DNA of 33,051 bases from Bacteroidota bacterium (lineage in GTDB: Bacteria > Bacteroidota > Ignavibacteria > Ignavibacteriales > Melioribacteraceae): assembly GCA_018829545.1 (NCBI GenBank), contig JAHJTX010000165.1:1-33051 (forward strand). Direction: 5' to 3'. The notes under the pieces were generated by a model. It was not told where the DNA came from and made no database searches. It saw only the letters and a program-made list of their open reading frames with translations. The translations under genes were made by a program, and so were the position numbers. Shown here piece after piece: positions 24,776-32,636 of this stretch; position 1 is the stretch's first letter; each line of letters starts with the position of its first letter.

Positions 24776-26107
24776 TTAGATGTGATAAGTTTCTTTAGCA
24801 AATTGAGTTAGTTCATCCCTAAAATTCGGATGGGCAATTCTAATTAATTCTCTCGCTCTTTCTTGAATAGTTTTTCCGTGAAGCATAGCAATGCCGTATT
24901 CAGTTACAACATAATGAACATCACCTCGTGAAGTTACAACGCCCGCTCCAGGTTTTAACATAGGAACAATTTTAGTGATGGTTCCGCCTTTTGCAGAAGA
25001 TGTAAGCGCAATAATAGGCTTGCCTCCTTCTGAGTGTGAAGCGCCTCTTATAAAATCAACCTGCCCGCCGATGCCGCTATAAAGCCTTGTGCCGAGAGAA
25101 TCTGAACACACTTGACCTGTTAAATCGATTTCGAGAGCAGAGTTTATAGCAACCATTTTATTGTTCTTTGCAACAATGAACGGATCGTTGATATACTCTT
25201 GTGGATGAAATTCAAATATAGGGTTATTATCTAAAAAGTCGTAGCTTCTCTTCGTACCGAGAACAAATCCTGCAACAATTTTACCGGGATGAAGAGTTTT
25301 CTTTTCGCCATTAATTACGCCTTCTTCAACCAGATCGATCATTCCATCAGAAAACATTTCCGTATGAACGCCAAGATCATTCTTATCGTGCAAATATTTG
25401 AGAACGGAATCAGGAATAGCTCCAATTCCCATCTGCAGAGTAGAACCGTCTTCAATTAAACTCGCAACATTTTGACCGATCTTATCATAAACTTCCAAAA
25501 CTTCTTTGCCGGCATTTGGATCAACCTGCGGAAGCTCCATCAAAGGTTCGCTGTATTCAACTAAATAATGGATCTTATTTACATGAATAAAACTATTTCC
25601 CAGTCCGCGCGGCATTTCCGGATTTACCTGAGCAATAACTATTTTAGATTTTTCAGCGGGAGTTTTAATATTACCGACATCAATGCCGTAGCTGCAAAAA
25701 CCGTGTTCATCCGGCGGAGATACATTTATCAAAGCGACATCGGAAGTTAAAATTCCCTTTTTAAAAAGGAGCGTTACCTCGGAAAGAAAGATCGGAATAA
25801 ATTCTGCTCTGCCTTCGTTCACCGCATTACGTGTATTCCCGCCAATAAAAAAAGCCTTGTGCTTGAAATGTTTTTCCATTCCAGGTTTGGTGTAAGGCAG
25901 ATCTCCTACGATAAGAATATGATAAATAGACACATTTTCTAATTCATCCTTTCTTCTAACCATTGCTCTTATCAATTCCAAAGGCGCTGCGCAGCCGGGC
26001 TGAACAACAATGTTGTCTCCGGATTTAATACACTTTACCGCTTCATCCGAAGTAACCAATTTCGAATTATACTTTTCCAGCCATACTGCATTTTTTGGTT
26101 TTGCCAT
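24776..26107 (-). CDS. Acetyl-CoA hydrolase/transferase family CoA-transferase (4-hydroxybutyrate CoA-transferase-like)
   Basis: I prefer the ATG at 26107, which has GGAAGAG 6 nt upstream. An in-frame ATG at 26134 gives 9 more residues but lacks a Shine-Dalgarno. The ~443-residue enzyme transfers CoA between acyl-CoA and a carboxylate. The catalytic glutamate is in HTEMFSDGMIDLVEEG (C-terminal half), which forms a glutamyl-CoA thioester. Other landmarks are the oxyanion glycine region GDNIVVQPGCAAP, NVSPPDEHGFCSYG, LQMGIGAIPDSVL and VVTEYGIAMLHGKTIQERA. Family members act on acetate, succinate, propionate or 4-hydroxybutyrate; the pattern is most like the 4-hydroxybutyrate CoA-transferases, but the substrate is an inference. 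It lies between alanine dehydrogenase and a phosphatase and could belong to fermentation or amino acid catabolism. Confidence 0.88.
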   Translation of the reverse strand: MAKPKNAVWLEKYNSKLVTSDEAVKCIKSGDNIVVQPGCAAPLELIRAMVRRKDELENVSIYHILIVGDLPYTKPGMEKHFKHKAFFIGGNTRNAVNEGRAEFIPIFLSEVTLLFKKGILTSDVALINVSPPDEHGFCSYGIDVGNIKTPAEKSKIVIAQVNPEMPRGLGNSFIHVNKIHYLVEYSEPLMELPQVDPNAGKEVLEVYDKIGQNVASLIEDGSTLQMGIGAIPDSVLKYLHDKNDLGVHTEMFSDGMIDLVEEGVINGEKKTLHPGKIVAGFVLGTKRSYDFLDNNPIFEFHPQEYINDPFIVAKNNKMVAINSALEIDLTGQVCSDSLGTRLYSGIGGQVDFIRGASHSEGGKPIIALTSSAKGGTITKIVPMLKPGAGVVTSRGDVHYVVTEYGIAMLHGKTIQERARELIRIAHPNFRDELTQFAKETYHI

Positions 26108-26143
26108 TTTAATCTCTTCCGTGGTCATCGTCATTTCAATTCA

Positions 26144-27277
26144 TTAATTCGTTGAAAAAATATGCAGTCTTCTAAATTCAATTCCAAAAGTTTCTGCAAT
26201 AGTTTTGTTTGTACACGAACCTTGATACGTACAAATTCCTTTTGCTAATCCGTCGTCGCCCATAACCGCATTCGAAAGCCCGTTATCGGCAATTTTCATA
26301 ATGTATTCAATTGAAGCATTTGTTAGTCCGTATGAAGCAGTTCTTGCAACCATAGCGGGAATATTCGGAACGCAAAAATGAATTACTCCGTGCTCGATGA
26401 AAACCGGTTCGGAAATTGTTGAGGGTCTCGAAGTTTCAATGCAGCCGCCTTGATCAATAGAGATGTCCACAATCACGGAACCCTTCTTCATAGTTTTAAC
26501 CATTTCTTCCGTAACTAAATGCGGCGATTTTTCTCCTTTAATTTGAATGGCGCCAATTAAAATATCAGCGTATTTAACTCCGCGCGCAATTGTGTAAGGA
26601 TTGGCAACCACAGTTGTAATATTTTTTCCGATTAAATTTTCAATTCTTCGTAATCTTCTTAAATCTTTATCGAGAACAATTACCTGACATCCGCGTCCTA
26701 CCGCAGCTCTTGCAGCATTCAAACCAACGACACCAGCGCCAATAATTACAACAGCGGCGGGCGCAACTCCTGTAATTCCTCCAACAAGAATTCCTCTTCC
26801 GTTCGGGAAGTCGCTTCCCAAATATCTCTCTCCAATCTGAACGCACAACTGACCTGCAATTTCACTCATCGATTGAAGAATAGGAAGTTCATCATTTTTT
26901 TCAATCAATTCGTAACTGATGCCCGTAATTTTTTTCTGAAGTAGTTTTTCGATTATATTCTTCTTGCTAACAGCGAGGTGCAAAAAGGAAAATACAATTT
27001 GATTTTCCTGAAGAAGATCAACTTCAGTTTCCGTAAGGGGGGCAATTTTTGCTACTATTTCCGAACGCTGATAGACTTCCTCTTGACTGTAAACAATCGT
27101 AGCTCCGGTATCTCTGTATTGATCGTCAGTAAAATGGCTGTCAATTCCGGCATCATTTTGGATGAACACGGTATGACCGGCTTTAACTAATGTATCTACA
27201 CCTGCAGGAGCCAATGCAACTCTTTTTTCTTGAAGCATCGCCTCTTTTGGTATTCCAATTCTCATATTTTGACTCAT
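26144..27277 (-). CDS. ald: Alanine dehydrogenase (Ald/PNT family)
   Basis: The 377-residue protein fits Ald, which converts L-alanine and NAD+ to pyruvate, ammonia and NADH. Landmarks are the start MRIGIPKEAMLQEKRVALAP, the substrate-domain motif VFSFLHLAVSKK with the catalytic histidine, and the Rossmann motif VVIIGAGVVGLNAARAAVGR. VIVDISIDQGGCIETSRPST and TASYGLTNASIEY follow. It lacks transmembrane segments, so it is Ald and not the transhydrogenase alpha subunit that shares the fold. Either Met1 or Met5 could be the start. The C-terminal part (GICTYQGSCTNKTIAETF) is typical of the variant found in Bacteroidota-type Ald. It is separated from the upstream hydroxyacid dehydrogenase gene by 55 nt and followed closely by the CoA-transferase gene. 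Confidence 0.93.
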   Translation of the reverse strand: MSQNMRIGIPKEAMLQEKRVALAPAGVDTLVKAGHTVFIQNDAGIDSHFTDDQYRDTGATIVYSQEEVYQRSEIVAKIAPLTETEVDLLQENQIVFSFLHLAVSKKNIIEKLLQKKITGISYELIEKNDELPILQSMSEIAGQLCVQIGERYLGSDFPNGRGILVGGITGVAPAAVVIIGAGVVGLNAARAAVGRGCQVIVLDKDLRRLRRIENLIGKNITTVVANPYTIARGVKYADILIGAIQIKGEKSPHLVTEEMVKTMKKGSVIVDISIDQGGCIETSRPSTISEPVFIEHGVIHFCVPNIPAMVARTASYGLTNASIEYIMKIADNGLSNAVMGDDGLAKGICTYQGSCTNKTIAETFGIEFRRLHIFSTN

Positions 27278-27332
27278 TATATATCGTTTTGATAAAAATA
27301 ATTATAAATAGGTTTACTTACAATTTCCACAG

Positions 27333-28283
27333 CTAAACGGGCGTTATCGGTTTTTTACCGTTTAGAACATTTATCACATTTTGGGCGGCGATTTCTGCCA
27401 TCTGATTGCGGGCTTCTATTGTAGCGCTTCCAATATGCGGCAGTAAATATACATTCTCTAATTTTAGCAGTTCGTGATTTATCTCAGGTTCATTTTGATA
27501 AACGTCGAACCCGGCTCCGAAAATTTTCTTTTTCTTAAGGAGTTTTATTAAGTGAATCTCATTTAACACTTCACCCCTTGCAGTATTAATTAGCACGGAA
27601 GATGATTTCATCAAATCCAGCATTTTGGAATTGACAATATTTTTTGTTCGTTCATTCAGCGGAAGGTGAAGTGAAATTACGTCCGCAGCGTTCATCAATT
27701 TTGGCAGTGAAACTTTTTTTGCGTTTAATTTTTCATCGAAATCTTCGTTTCGACTTCTGCTGAAATAAATAATCTTCATTCCGAATGCTTTAGCTCTCAA
27801 AGCAGTTGCATAACCAATTCGTCCGGCTCCGATTATTCCCAACGTTTTGTTTTGAAGGCTTGATCCCAAAAGTAATTTTGGCTGCCATCCCACAAATTTT
27901 TTATCTCTAACCAGTTTCTCTGATTCATAAAACCTTCGAGTAACAGCTAATATCAGCCCCATCGCTATATCAGCGGTTGCATCGGTTAAAACATCGGGTG
28001 TGTTTGTAACAATAATATTTTTTTTACGCGCATATTCAAGATCAATATTATTGTAGCCGACTGCATAATTTGCAATCACCCTGCATTTGGATAAGCAATC
28101 AATTACTTCCATATCGATTTTATTGGATAGAAGTGAGATCACCGCATCAGCATTTTTCGCTCCGCTGATCAGTTCAGCTTTTGTTAGCTGTTTTTGGTTC
28201 CTATTTATTTTTACGGTGAAACCGGCTTTCTTTAATTGCTTTTCGGCAACTATCGGCAGATCACCTGTAATGAACACTTTCAA
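27333..28283 (-). CDS. D-2-hydroxyacid dehydrogenase (glyoxylate/hydroxypyruvate reductase-like)
   Basis: This 316-residue NAD(P)-dependent oxidoreductase reduces 2-keto acids such as glyoxylate or hydroxypyruvate. The Rossmann motif is GIIGAGRIGYATALRAKAFG, and the active-site triad is Arg in NTARGEV, Glu in QNEPEI and His in LLPHIGSAT. NADPH versus NADH preference is suggested by SRSRNEDF just after the Rossmann motif: the Ser-Arg at the end of the second strand favours NADP, as in GRHPR-type enzymes. The exact substrate cannot be fixed from sequence. Its ATG directly abuts the stop of the SpmAB gene upstream (28284), so the two are likely cotranscribed. Confidence 0.9.
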   Translation of the reverse strand: MKVFITGDLPIVAEKQLKKAGFTVKINRNQKQLTKAELISGAKNADAVISLLSNKIDMEVIDCLSKCRVIANYAVGYNNIDLEYARKKNIIVTNTPDVLTDATADIAMGLILAVTRRFYESEKLVRDKKFVGWQPKLLLGSSLQNKTLGIIGAGRIGYATALRAKAFGMKIIYFSRSRNEDFDEKLNAKKVSLPKLMNAADVISLHLPLNERTKNIVNSKMLDLMKSSSVLINTARGEVLNEIHLIKLLKKKKIFGAGFDVYQNEPEINHELLKLENVYLLPHIGSATIEARNQMAEIAAQNVINVLNGKKPITPV

Positions 28284-29918
28284 TTATGCACCAAACAATA
28301 GTCCGACAATAAAGACAGCGCCTAAAATTCCAGCGATATCCGCTAACAAACCGGCAGCAAGAGCATGTCTCGTATTCCTAATATTTACCGCTCCAAAATA
28401 AACAGCTAAAACATAAAACGTTGTTTCCGTACTCCCGAAAAACGTTGAGACTAAAATTCCGATGAATGAATCCGCGCCGTGAATAGCAATAATTTCCGCC
28501 ATAATTCCGAGCGATCCGCTGCCGGAAAGGGGTCTCATAATTGCCATTGGAAGCGCTTCGGCGGGCATTCCTACTAGTTCGGTAAAGGGATTTAGAATTG
28601 TGATGAGGATATCCATTCCACCGCCTGCTCTGAAAATCCCAATAGCAACGAGCATTGCCACCAAATAAGGAATAATTCTAATCGCTACATCAAACCCTTC
28701 TTTAGCGCCTTCCACAAAGGATTCGTAAATTTTTACTTTCTTAATCGCTCCGTAACCAATGAACAAAAATATCAGCATTGGAATCGCAAGAATCGAAACG
28801 ATTGTAATTACGCTTTTGAAAAATTCCGGATTGATAAAATCTAATGCGCCGAAAATTTTTCCCATCAATCCCGCTGAAAATAGAATTGCTAAGGATAATA
28901 TAATAGCCGCAAAGGTCATCAATCCGCGTTTATAAGATTTTAGCCAAGAGCCGAATCCACCGGTTTTAATAGGGAATTTTTCTAAAATTTTTGTTGCGGT
29001 TATTCCAACCGTGGTTGCACAAACCGCTCCAAAAATTGATGTGCCGATAATTATTGCCGGATTACTGCTTCCGGCGGCGGCTCTAATTGCAATTGCCGTA
29101 ACGGGAATCAACGTTAAACCCGCAGTATTCACCGCTAAAAATGTGCACATCGCATTTGTCGCGGTTCCTTTATTTGGATTCAGTTTATCCAATTCTTCCA
29201 TTGCCTTCAATCCAAAAGGAGTTGCGGCGTTTCCGAGACCAAGCATGTTAGCTGAAATATTCATTATCATTGAACCCATCGCCGGATGATCGTGCGGAAT
29301 ATCTGGAAATAAAAATTTTGTGATAGGTCTAACTGCTCTGGCGATTATCGTTATTAGACCCGCTTGCTCAGCGACCTTCATTACTCCAAGCCAAAGCGCC
29401 ATTATTCCAATTAATCCCAGAGCGATTTCAACGGCAATACCGGCCATGTCCAATGCAGAGTTAGTAACGTCTTTCATTTTTGCAAACGAAACTTCCTCAA
29501 AAACCAAACCTGCTTTTGCTTGAGTCGGATTAGTGAAATTCAATTTTGATATCTGCCCAACTAAATCATCGTCTTTGCCGGAAAGTTTTGCCATTTCTTT
29601 CCAGATCGCCGGTGAATCATCACTGATTTTAAGAAAGAATATTTTCGTTCCATTCTCGGCATTAACTGAAATTTTTGCCGAGTGAATGATATCGGATTGG
29701 TTTTTTATATCATAAAATTTTGAGAATGATGCAGCGGAAATAAAAATTTCCGCATCATAAGATTTTGATTCTGTTTCCGAGAATGTTTCCGAGAATTGAA
29801 TTTCAACGGAGATTTGATCTCCATTTCTAAACTTATTATTTGCTTGATCAAAAATATCGGTCGTAAGTGCGGCGCCGATGCCAAGCATTAGTAAACCCAG
29901 CCACACATAATTTAGCAT
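28284..29918 (-). CDS. SpmA-SpmB fusion membrane protein with an extra soluble insert
   Basis: The 544-residue protein joins SpmA-like and SpmB-like halves, both Gate/nucleoside-recognition domains. The SpmA half is recognised by GIMALWLGVMKVAEQAGLI, the motif GNAATPFGLKAMEELDKLNP and FLAVNTAGLTLIP. The SpmB half has RIIPYLVAMLVAIGIFRAGG, MPAEALPMAIMRPLSGSG and FFGSTETTFYVLAVYFG. These are typical transporter-like membrane segments. Between TM1 (residues 1-20) and the first SpmA helix at about 135 there is an extra ~110-residue soluble stretch, rich in beta-like and charged sequence, that the spore maturation family normally lacks. Spore maturation proteins were named in Bacillus but occur widely in non-sporulating bacteria. 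The transported substrate is unknown. A GGAGC Shine-Dalgarno is 7 nt before the ATG. Confidence 0.88.
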   Translation of the reverse strand: MLNYVWLGLLMLGIGAALTTDIFDQANNKFRNGDQISVEIQFSETFSETESKSYDAEIFISAASFSKFYDIKNQSDIIHSAKISVNAENGTKIFFLKISDDSPAIWKEMAKLSGKDDDLVGQISKLNFTNPTQAKAGLVFEEVSFAKMKDVTNSALDMAGIAVEIALGLIGIMALWLGVMKVAEQAGLITIIARAVRPITKFLFPDIPHDHPAMGSMIMNISANMLGLGNAATPFGLKAMEELDKLNPNKGTATNAMCTFLAVNTAGLTLIPVTAIAIRAAAGSSNPAIIIGTSIFGAVCATTVGITATKILEKFPIKTGGFGSWLKSYKRGLMTFAAIILSLAILFSAGLMGKIFGALDFINPEFFKSVITIVSILAIPMLIFLFIGYGAIKKVKIYESFVEGAKEGFDVAIRIIPYLVAMLVAIGIFRAGGGMDILITILNPFTELVGMPAEALPMAIMRPLSGSGSLGIMAEIIAIHGADSFIGILVSTFFGSTETTFYVLAVYFGAVNIRNTRHALAAGLLADIAGILGAVFIVGLLFGA

Positions 29919-30045
29919 TCAAGCTCCGGATGCGTTGAGAAATCAGATTATTTTTTTGTTATTTTGATTGGGAAAAATAAAGTTTTCCTCTACTAAATGA
30001 AAACCTTTTCGGTCTATTCGGAAACTTCAGATAGGAATTAACATT

Positions 30046-30807
30046 ATGAAGATATCAATAATTCAGTACGCCCCCATTTGGGAAAATCCCGCAGATAATA
30101 TTCTGAAGATAGAGGAACTGCTTTCCGAATTTCGCGAGGATACCGATTTGATGATTTTCCCGGAGATGACGCTTACCGGTTTCACAATGAACTCGACTGA
30201 TTTTGCGGAGGAAATTGACGGCATCTCAACAATGTATTTTTTGGAATTATCGAAGCGCTTAAAGACAAATATTTTTGCCGGCATTATTGAAAAAGACAAC
30301 GAGAAAAAATATAATTCGCTCGTACATTTCAATTCATTTGGATTGATAAACGCCAGATACCGTAAGGTTCATCCTTTCTCTCTAGCGGATGAAGATGCTA
30401 ACTACGATGCAGGGAAAGAGCTAGTTATCACAAAAATTGATAATTCTAAATTTGGATTATCCGTTTGCTACGATCTGCGCTTTCCCGAACTTTATAGAAA
30501 ATATGCTAAAGAAAATGTTTCGGTGATGATAAATATTGCGAATTGGCCTGTGAAAAGAATTGACCATTGGCGGACGTTGGCAAAAGCACGTGCAATCGAA
30601 AATCAATGCTTCTTTATTGGAGTAAATAGAATCGGAAGCGATCCTTTTAATGAATACAACGGGTGCAGTTGCATTTTCGATCCTCTGGGGAACGAACTTC
30701 TCCTAAAAGAAAATGATGAGGGAATTTTCAATTGCGAAATTGATTTGAGCGAAGTGAAAGAGATTAGAGAAAAACTTCCGTTTTTAAAGGACATGAAATT
30801 GATTTAG
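30046..30807 (+). CDS. Nitrilase-superfamily amidohydrolase (carbon-nitrogen hydrolase, omega-amidase-like)
   Basis: The 253-residue product has the nitrilase catalytic triad Glu40 (FPEMTLTGF), Lys107 (YRKVHPF) and Cys141 (SVCYDLRFPELYRKYA). The YDLRFPELYR motif around the cysteine is that of Nit2/YafV omega-amidases and related C-N hydrolases. It likely hydrolyses small amides such as alpha-ketoglutaramate or succinamate in the cytoplasm. The start is supported by AGGA about 10 nt upstream. It is transcribed away from the SpmAB fusion and precedes the toxin-antitoxin pair by 106 nt with no clear terminator. The substrate is an inference from the family. Confidence 0.9.
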   Translation: MKISIIQYAPIWENPADNILKIEELLSEFREDTDLMIFPEMTLTGFTMNSTDFAEEIDGISTMYFLELSKRLKTNIFAGIIEKDNEKKYNSLVHFNSFGLINARYRKVHPFSLADEDANYDAGKELVITKIDNSKFGLSVCYDLRFPELYRKYAKENVSVMINIANWPVKRIDHWRTLAKARAIENQCFFIGVNRIGSDPFNEYNGCSCIFDPLGNELLLKENDEGIFNCEIDLSEVKEIREKLPFLKDMKLI

Positions 30808-30861
30808 ATAATTTTGAAAATATTTTATTATTTGAATGAGTGATGTTTCCGTATTATAAAA

Positions 30862-30896
30862 TTGTAATTAATTGCATTACGTACTATATTGCGTAC
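30862..30896 (+). promoter_or_regulatory. Promoter and operator of the toxin-antitoxin pair
   Basis: TTGTAA (30862-30867) and TATATT (30885-30890) are spaced by exactly 17 nt, a good sigma-70-type promoter; transcription would start near 30897. Two GTAC cores, in ACGTAC (30879-30884) and GCGTAC (30891-30896), flank the -10 box and are 12 bp apart centre to centre. The E. coli YefM-YoeB operator has paired palindromic cores with the same 12-bp spacing. Autorepression by the antitoxin or the complex is a reasonable inference. Confidence 0.6.
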
Positions 30897-30913
30897 ATCT
30901 TTTAAGGTGAGAA

Positions 30914-31168
30914 ATGAACACAATAACAGCATCCGAGGCAAGAACAAATCTTTTTCAATTAATAAAGAAAACTGTAAAAGGACATGTACACACACGAATA
31001 ACTTCAAAAGAAGGTTCGGCTGTTATGCTTTCCGAAGAAGAATATGAAAGTTTACTGGAAACTTCAGAACTTCTTTCTGTGCCAAATTTTAAGCAGACAA
31101 TAAAAAAAGCCGATAAAGAAATTAAAGAAGGAAAAACACTTTCTTTTGATGATGTATTCGGAGCGTAA
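30914..31168 (+). CDS. Antitoxin, Phd/YefM family
   Basis: An 84-residue protein with the YefM/Phd N-terminal DNA-binding fold: MNTITASEARTNLFQLIKKT is the usual opening and ITSKEGSAVMLSEEEYESLLET its dimer/strand segment. The acidic-basic C-terminal tail (FKQTIKKADKEIKEGKTLSF) is the expected unstructured toxin-neutralising region. It has AAGGTGAG before the ATG and is followed by the toxin gene after 2 nt, the classical order in which antitoxin comes first. It should repress its own promoter through the GTAC-core operator upstream. The partner (31171-31425) is a RelE/YoeB-type nuclease. Confidence 0.92.
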   Translation: MNTITASEARTNLFQLIKKTVKGHVHTRITSKEGSAVMLSEEEYESLLETSELLSVPNFKQTIKKADKEIKEGKTLSFDDVFGA

Positions 31169-31170
31169 TT

Positions 31171-31425
31171 TTGAATTACGAAATTAGGTTTTCTAAACTG
31201 GCTGCAAAGGACATAAAAACGCTCTCCCCAAAATTAAAGGAAAAGGTAAAAAATATTCTGATCGAAGTGATTTCAGAAAATCCTCATGCTGGGAAAAAAT
31301 TACTTGGAGAACTTTCGCAAAATTTTTCTTACAGAATTAATCTAAAAGACAGACTCGTTTATTCTATCGAAGAAGAAAACAAAATTGTTTATATAAAAAG
31401 AGCCAGAACCCACTACGGACAGTGA
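31171..31425 (+). CDS. Toxin, YoeB/RelE family mRNA interferase
   Basis: An 84-residue protein starting with a TTG two nt after the antitoxin stop, so translation is coupled. It shows the RelE superfamily strand order (MNYEIRFSKLAAKDIKTL, then a helix, then YRINLKDRLVYSIEEENKIV). The C-terminus RARTHYGQ carries the His81-Tyr82 pair matching the His-Tyr ending of YoeB, which cleaves ribosome-bound mRNA. The middle arginines (YRINLKDR) match the basic catalytic strand. The C-terminal Gly-Gln extension beyond His-Tyr is a little unusual. It is predicted to be an intact toxin. It is followed by a 75-nt spacer and a gene on the opposite strand. Confidence 0.92.
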   Translation: MNYEIRFSKLAAKDIKTLSPKLKEKVKNILIEVISENPHAGKKLLGELSQNFSYRINLKDRLVYSIEEENKIVYIKRARTHYGQ

Positions 31426-31500
31426 GCTAGTTCACTATCACTTTCACTCTTTGAGCAATTTCAATGAACTGCGGAACTGCGATTTATCATTAGACTGATT

Positions 31501-31725
31501 TCAGAAAAGCTTTCTTTCAAGTTTTTTTAAGTCAATATCCCCGTAGCCAAATAATTCGCTATCTATCATTAACGCAGGCACAATTCCAATGCCTCTTGGC
31601 GATGATGAATCTAATAATTTAATTTTGAGAGAAATCCAGCTTAAAGGTTTTAGAAAACCTTTTAATTTCTTTTGAACCTTTGCACAAAGGGGACAGTCAT
31701 TTGATATGTAAAGCGTTATCTCCAT
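31501..31725 (-). CDS. Glutaredoxin-like small redox protein
   Basis: A 74-residue thioredoxin-fold protein, shorter than typical glutaredoxins and more like DUF836/YruB-sized ones. The redox site is Cys11-Pro-Leu-Cys14 (NDCPLCAKVQKKL), and the cis-Pro is in IVPALMIDSELFGYG. It probably reduces disulfides or acts in thiol transfer in the cytoplasm. It follows the toxin gene, is opposite to it, and is 64 nt downstream of a Crp-family regulator on the same strand, so the two minus-strand genes could share a transcript. There is no proper Shine-Dalgarno at the start. Confidence 0.75.
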   Translation of the reverse strand: MEITLYISNDCPLCAKVQKKLKGFLKPLSWISLKIKLLDSSSPRGIGIVPALMIDSELFGYGDIDLKKLERKLF

Positions 31726-31789
31726 ATTTCATGCCCAATATAATATGGAGCCGGCTAAACTTTTGTCGTAAGAATGACACGAAGGAATT

Positions 31790-32479
31790 TTACATCATTT
31801 TGGTTAGCTCTTCTTGCCGGCTTATAATTAGTTTTTTTCTGTCAAATTTTATCAGTCCCTTCGTCCTTAAATCCGCAAGCACCGTGTTGACCGTTTGCCT
31901 CGAACACGCTGTTAATTCGCCTATATCCTGGTGAGTTAAAAAAGGTTTAACAAAAATTTCTTCGCCGATTGTTTTGCCCTGGGTTTCTGCAAGGTGCATA
32001 ATAAATGAAATAACACGTTGTGATGAATCTTTAAAAACCAAGCTTTCAATTCTTTCGCTGTATTTTTTTAATCTGAATCCTATCAGCTTAGTAAGTTTCA
32101 AATTAAGCGAAGGATTCTTTTCTGCAAACTCAATAAAATCCCTTTTGCTGATAGCGCAAATCAAACATTCGTCAAGCGCTATTGCATAATCTGTTCGTTC
32201 GCTTTCATCTTCGATTATAGATAATTCGCCGAATACTTCGCCGGGATTTATTAATGCAAGTATAATTTCTTTTCCTTCAGAGGAAGTCCTTGTAAGTTTT
32301 ACTCTTCCCTTTTTAAGAAAGAATATAGAATCCGAAGGATCATTCGCGAAGTAAATCGGCTGCGACTTAGGAATTTCCTTCATGGTTGTTATACTATTCA
32401 ATCTTTCCATGTTGGGCTGCTGCAATCCTTTGAAAAGATTGAAGTCTTCCAAATACCAAAGTTTTGATTTTTCTGCCAT
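31790..32479 (-). CDS. Crp/Fnr family transcriptional regulator
   Basis: A 229-residue regulator with an N-terminal cyclic-nucleotide-binding-like beta barrel (about 10-125, with GEVFGELSIIEDESERTDYAIA in the phosphate-binding-cassette position). A dimer helix (140-160) and a C-terminal winged helix follow; the recognition helix sequence is LTHQDIGELTACSRQTVNTVLADLRTKGLI. The N-terminal half has no Fnr-type cysteine cluster, so oxygen sensing by a [4Fe-4S] cluster is unlikely; the ligand is unknown. It resembles Crp-type regulators more than Fnr. AGAAG lies near the ATG. It has a plausible own promoter in the 157-nt interval 32480-32636, which contains the small inverted repeat AGTTG-GTT-CAACT around 32536-32548, a possible operator. 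Confidence 0.92.
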   Translation of the reverse strand: MAEKSKLWYLEDFNLFKGLQQPNMERLNSITTMKEIPKSQPIYFANDPSDSIFFLKKGRVKLTRTSSEGKEIILALINPGEVFGELSIIEDESERTDYAIALDECLICAISKRDFIEFAEKNPSLNLKLTKLIGFRLKKYSERIESLVFKDSSQRVISFIMHLAETQGKTIGEEIFVKPFLTHQDIGELTACSRQTVNTVLADLRTKGLIKFDRKKLIISRQEELTKMM

Positions 32480-32636
32480 AGAATTCTTCTTTTATTGAAT
32501 TAACTTTCTTTTTTACAATAACAATAGAATATAAGGAGTTGGTTCAACTTGGTAAAAAATTTAAGTGCGTGCGACTTTAGCTTTTTGTGCAAGTAATAGG
32601 CGCAAATTTAACATGTTCGACAATTATATTTAGCAT

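Noticed and set aside
28087-28401. Plus-strand open frame of 104 codons at the hydroxyacid dehydrogenase/SpmAB junction
   Set aside because: It is a shadow of the real minus-strand genes, which have intact motifs and abutting start and stop codons.
31460-31482. Direct repeat GAACTGCG-GAACTGCG after the toxin gene
   Set aside because: Two 8-mers only; no further copies or symmetry, so a chance repeat or slippage is the simplest explanation.
32480-32636. Fnr/Crp box (TTGAT-N4-ATCAA or TGTGA-N6-TCACA) for autoregulation of the Crp-family gene
   Set aside because: No acceptable match; only a short AGTTG-GTT-CAACT inverted repeat is present, which is too small to claim.
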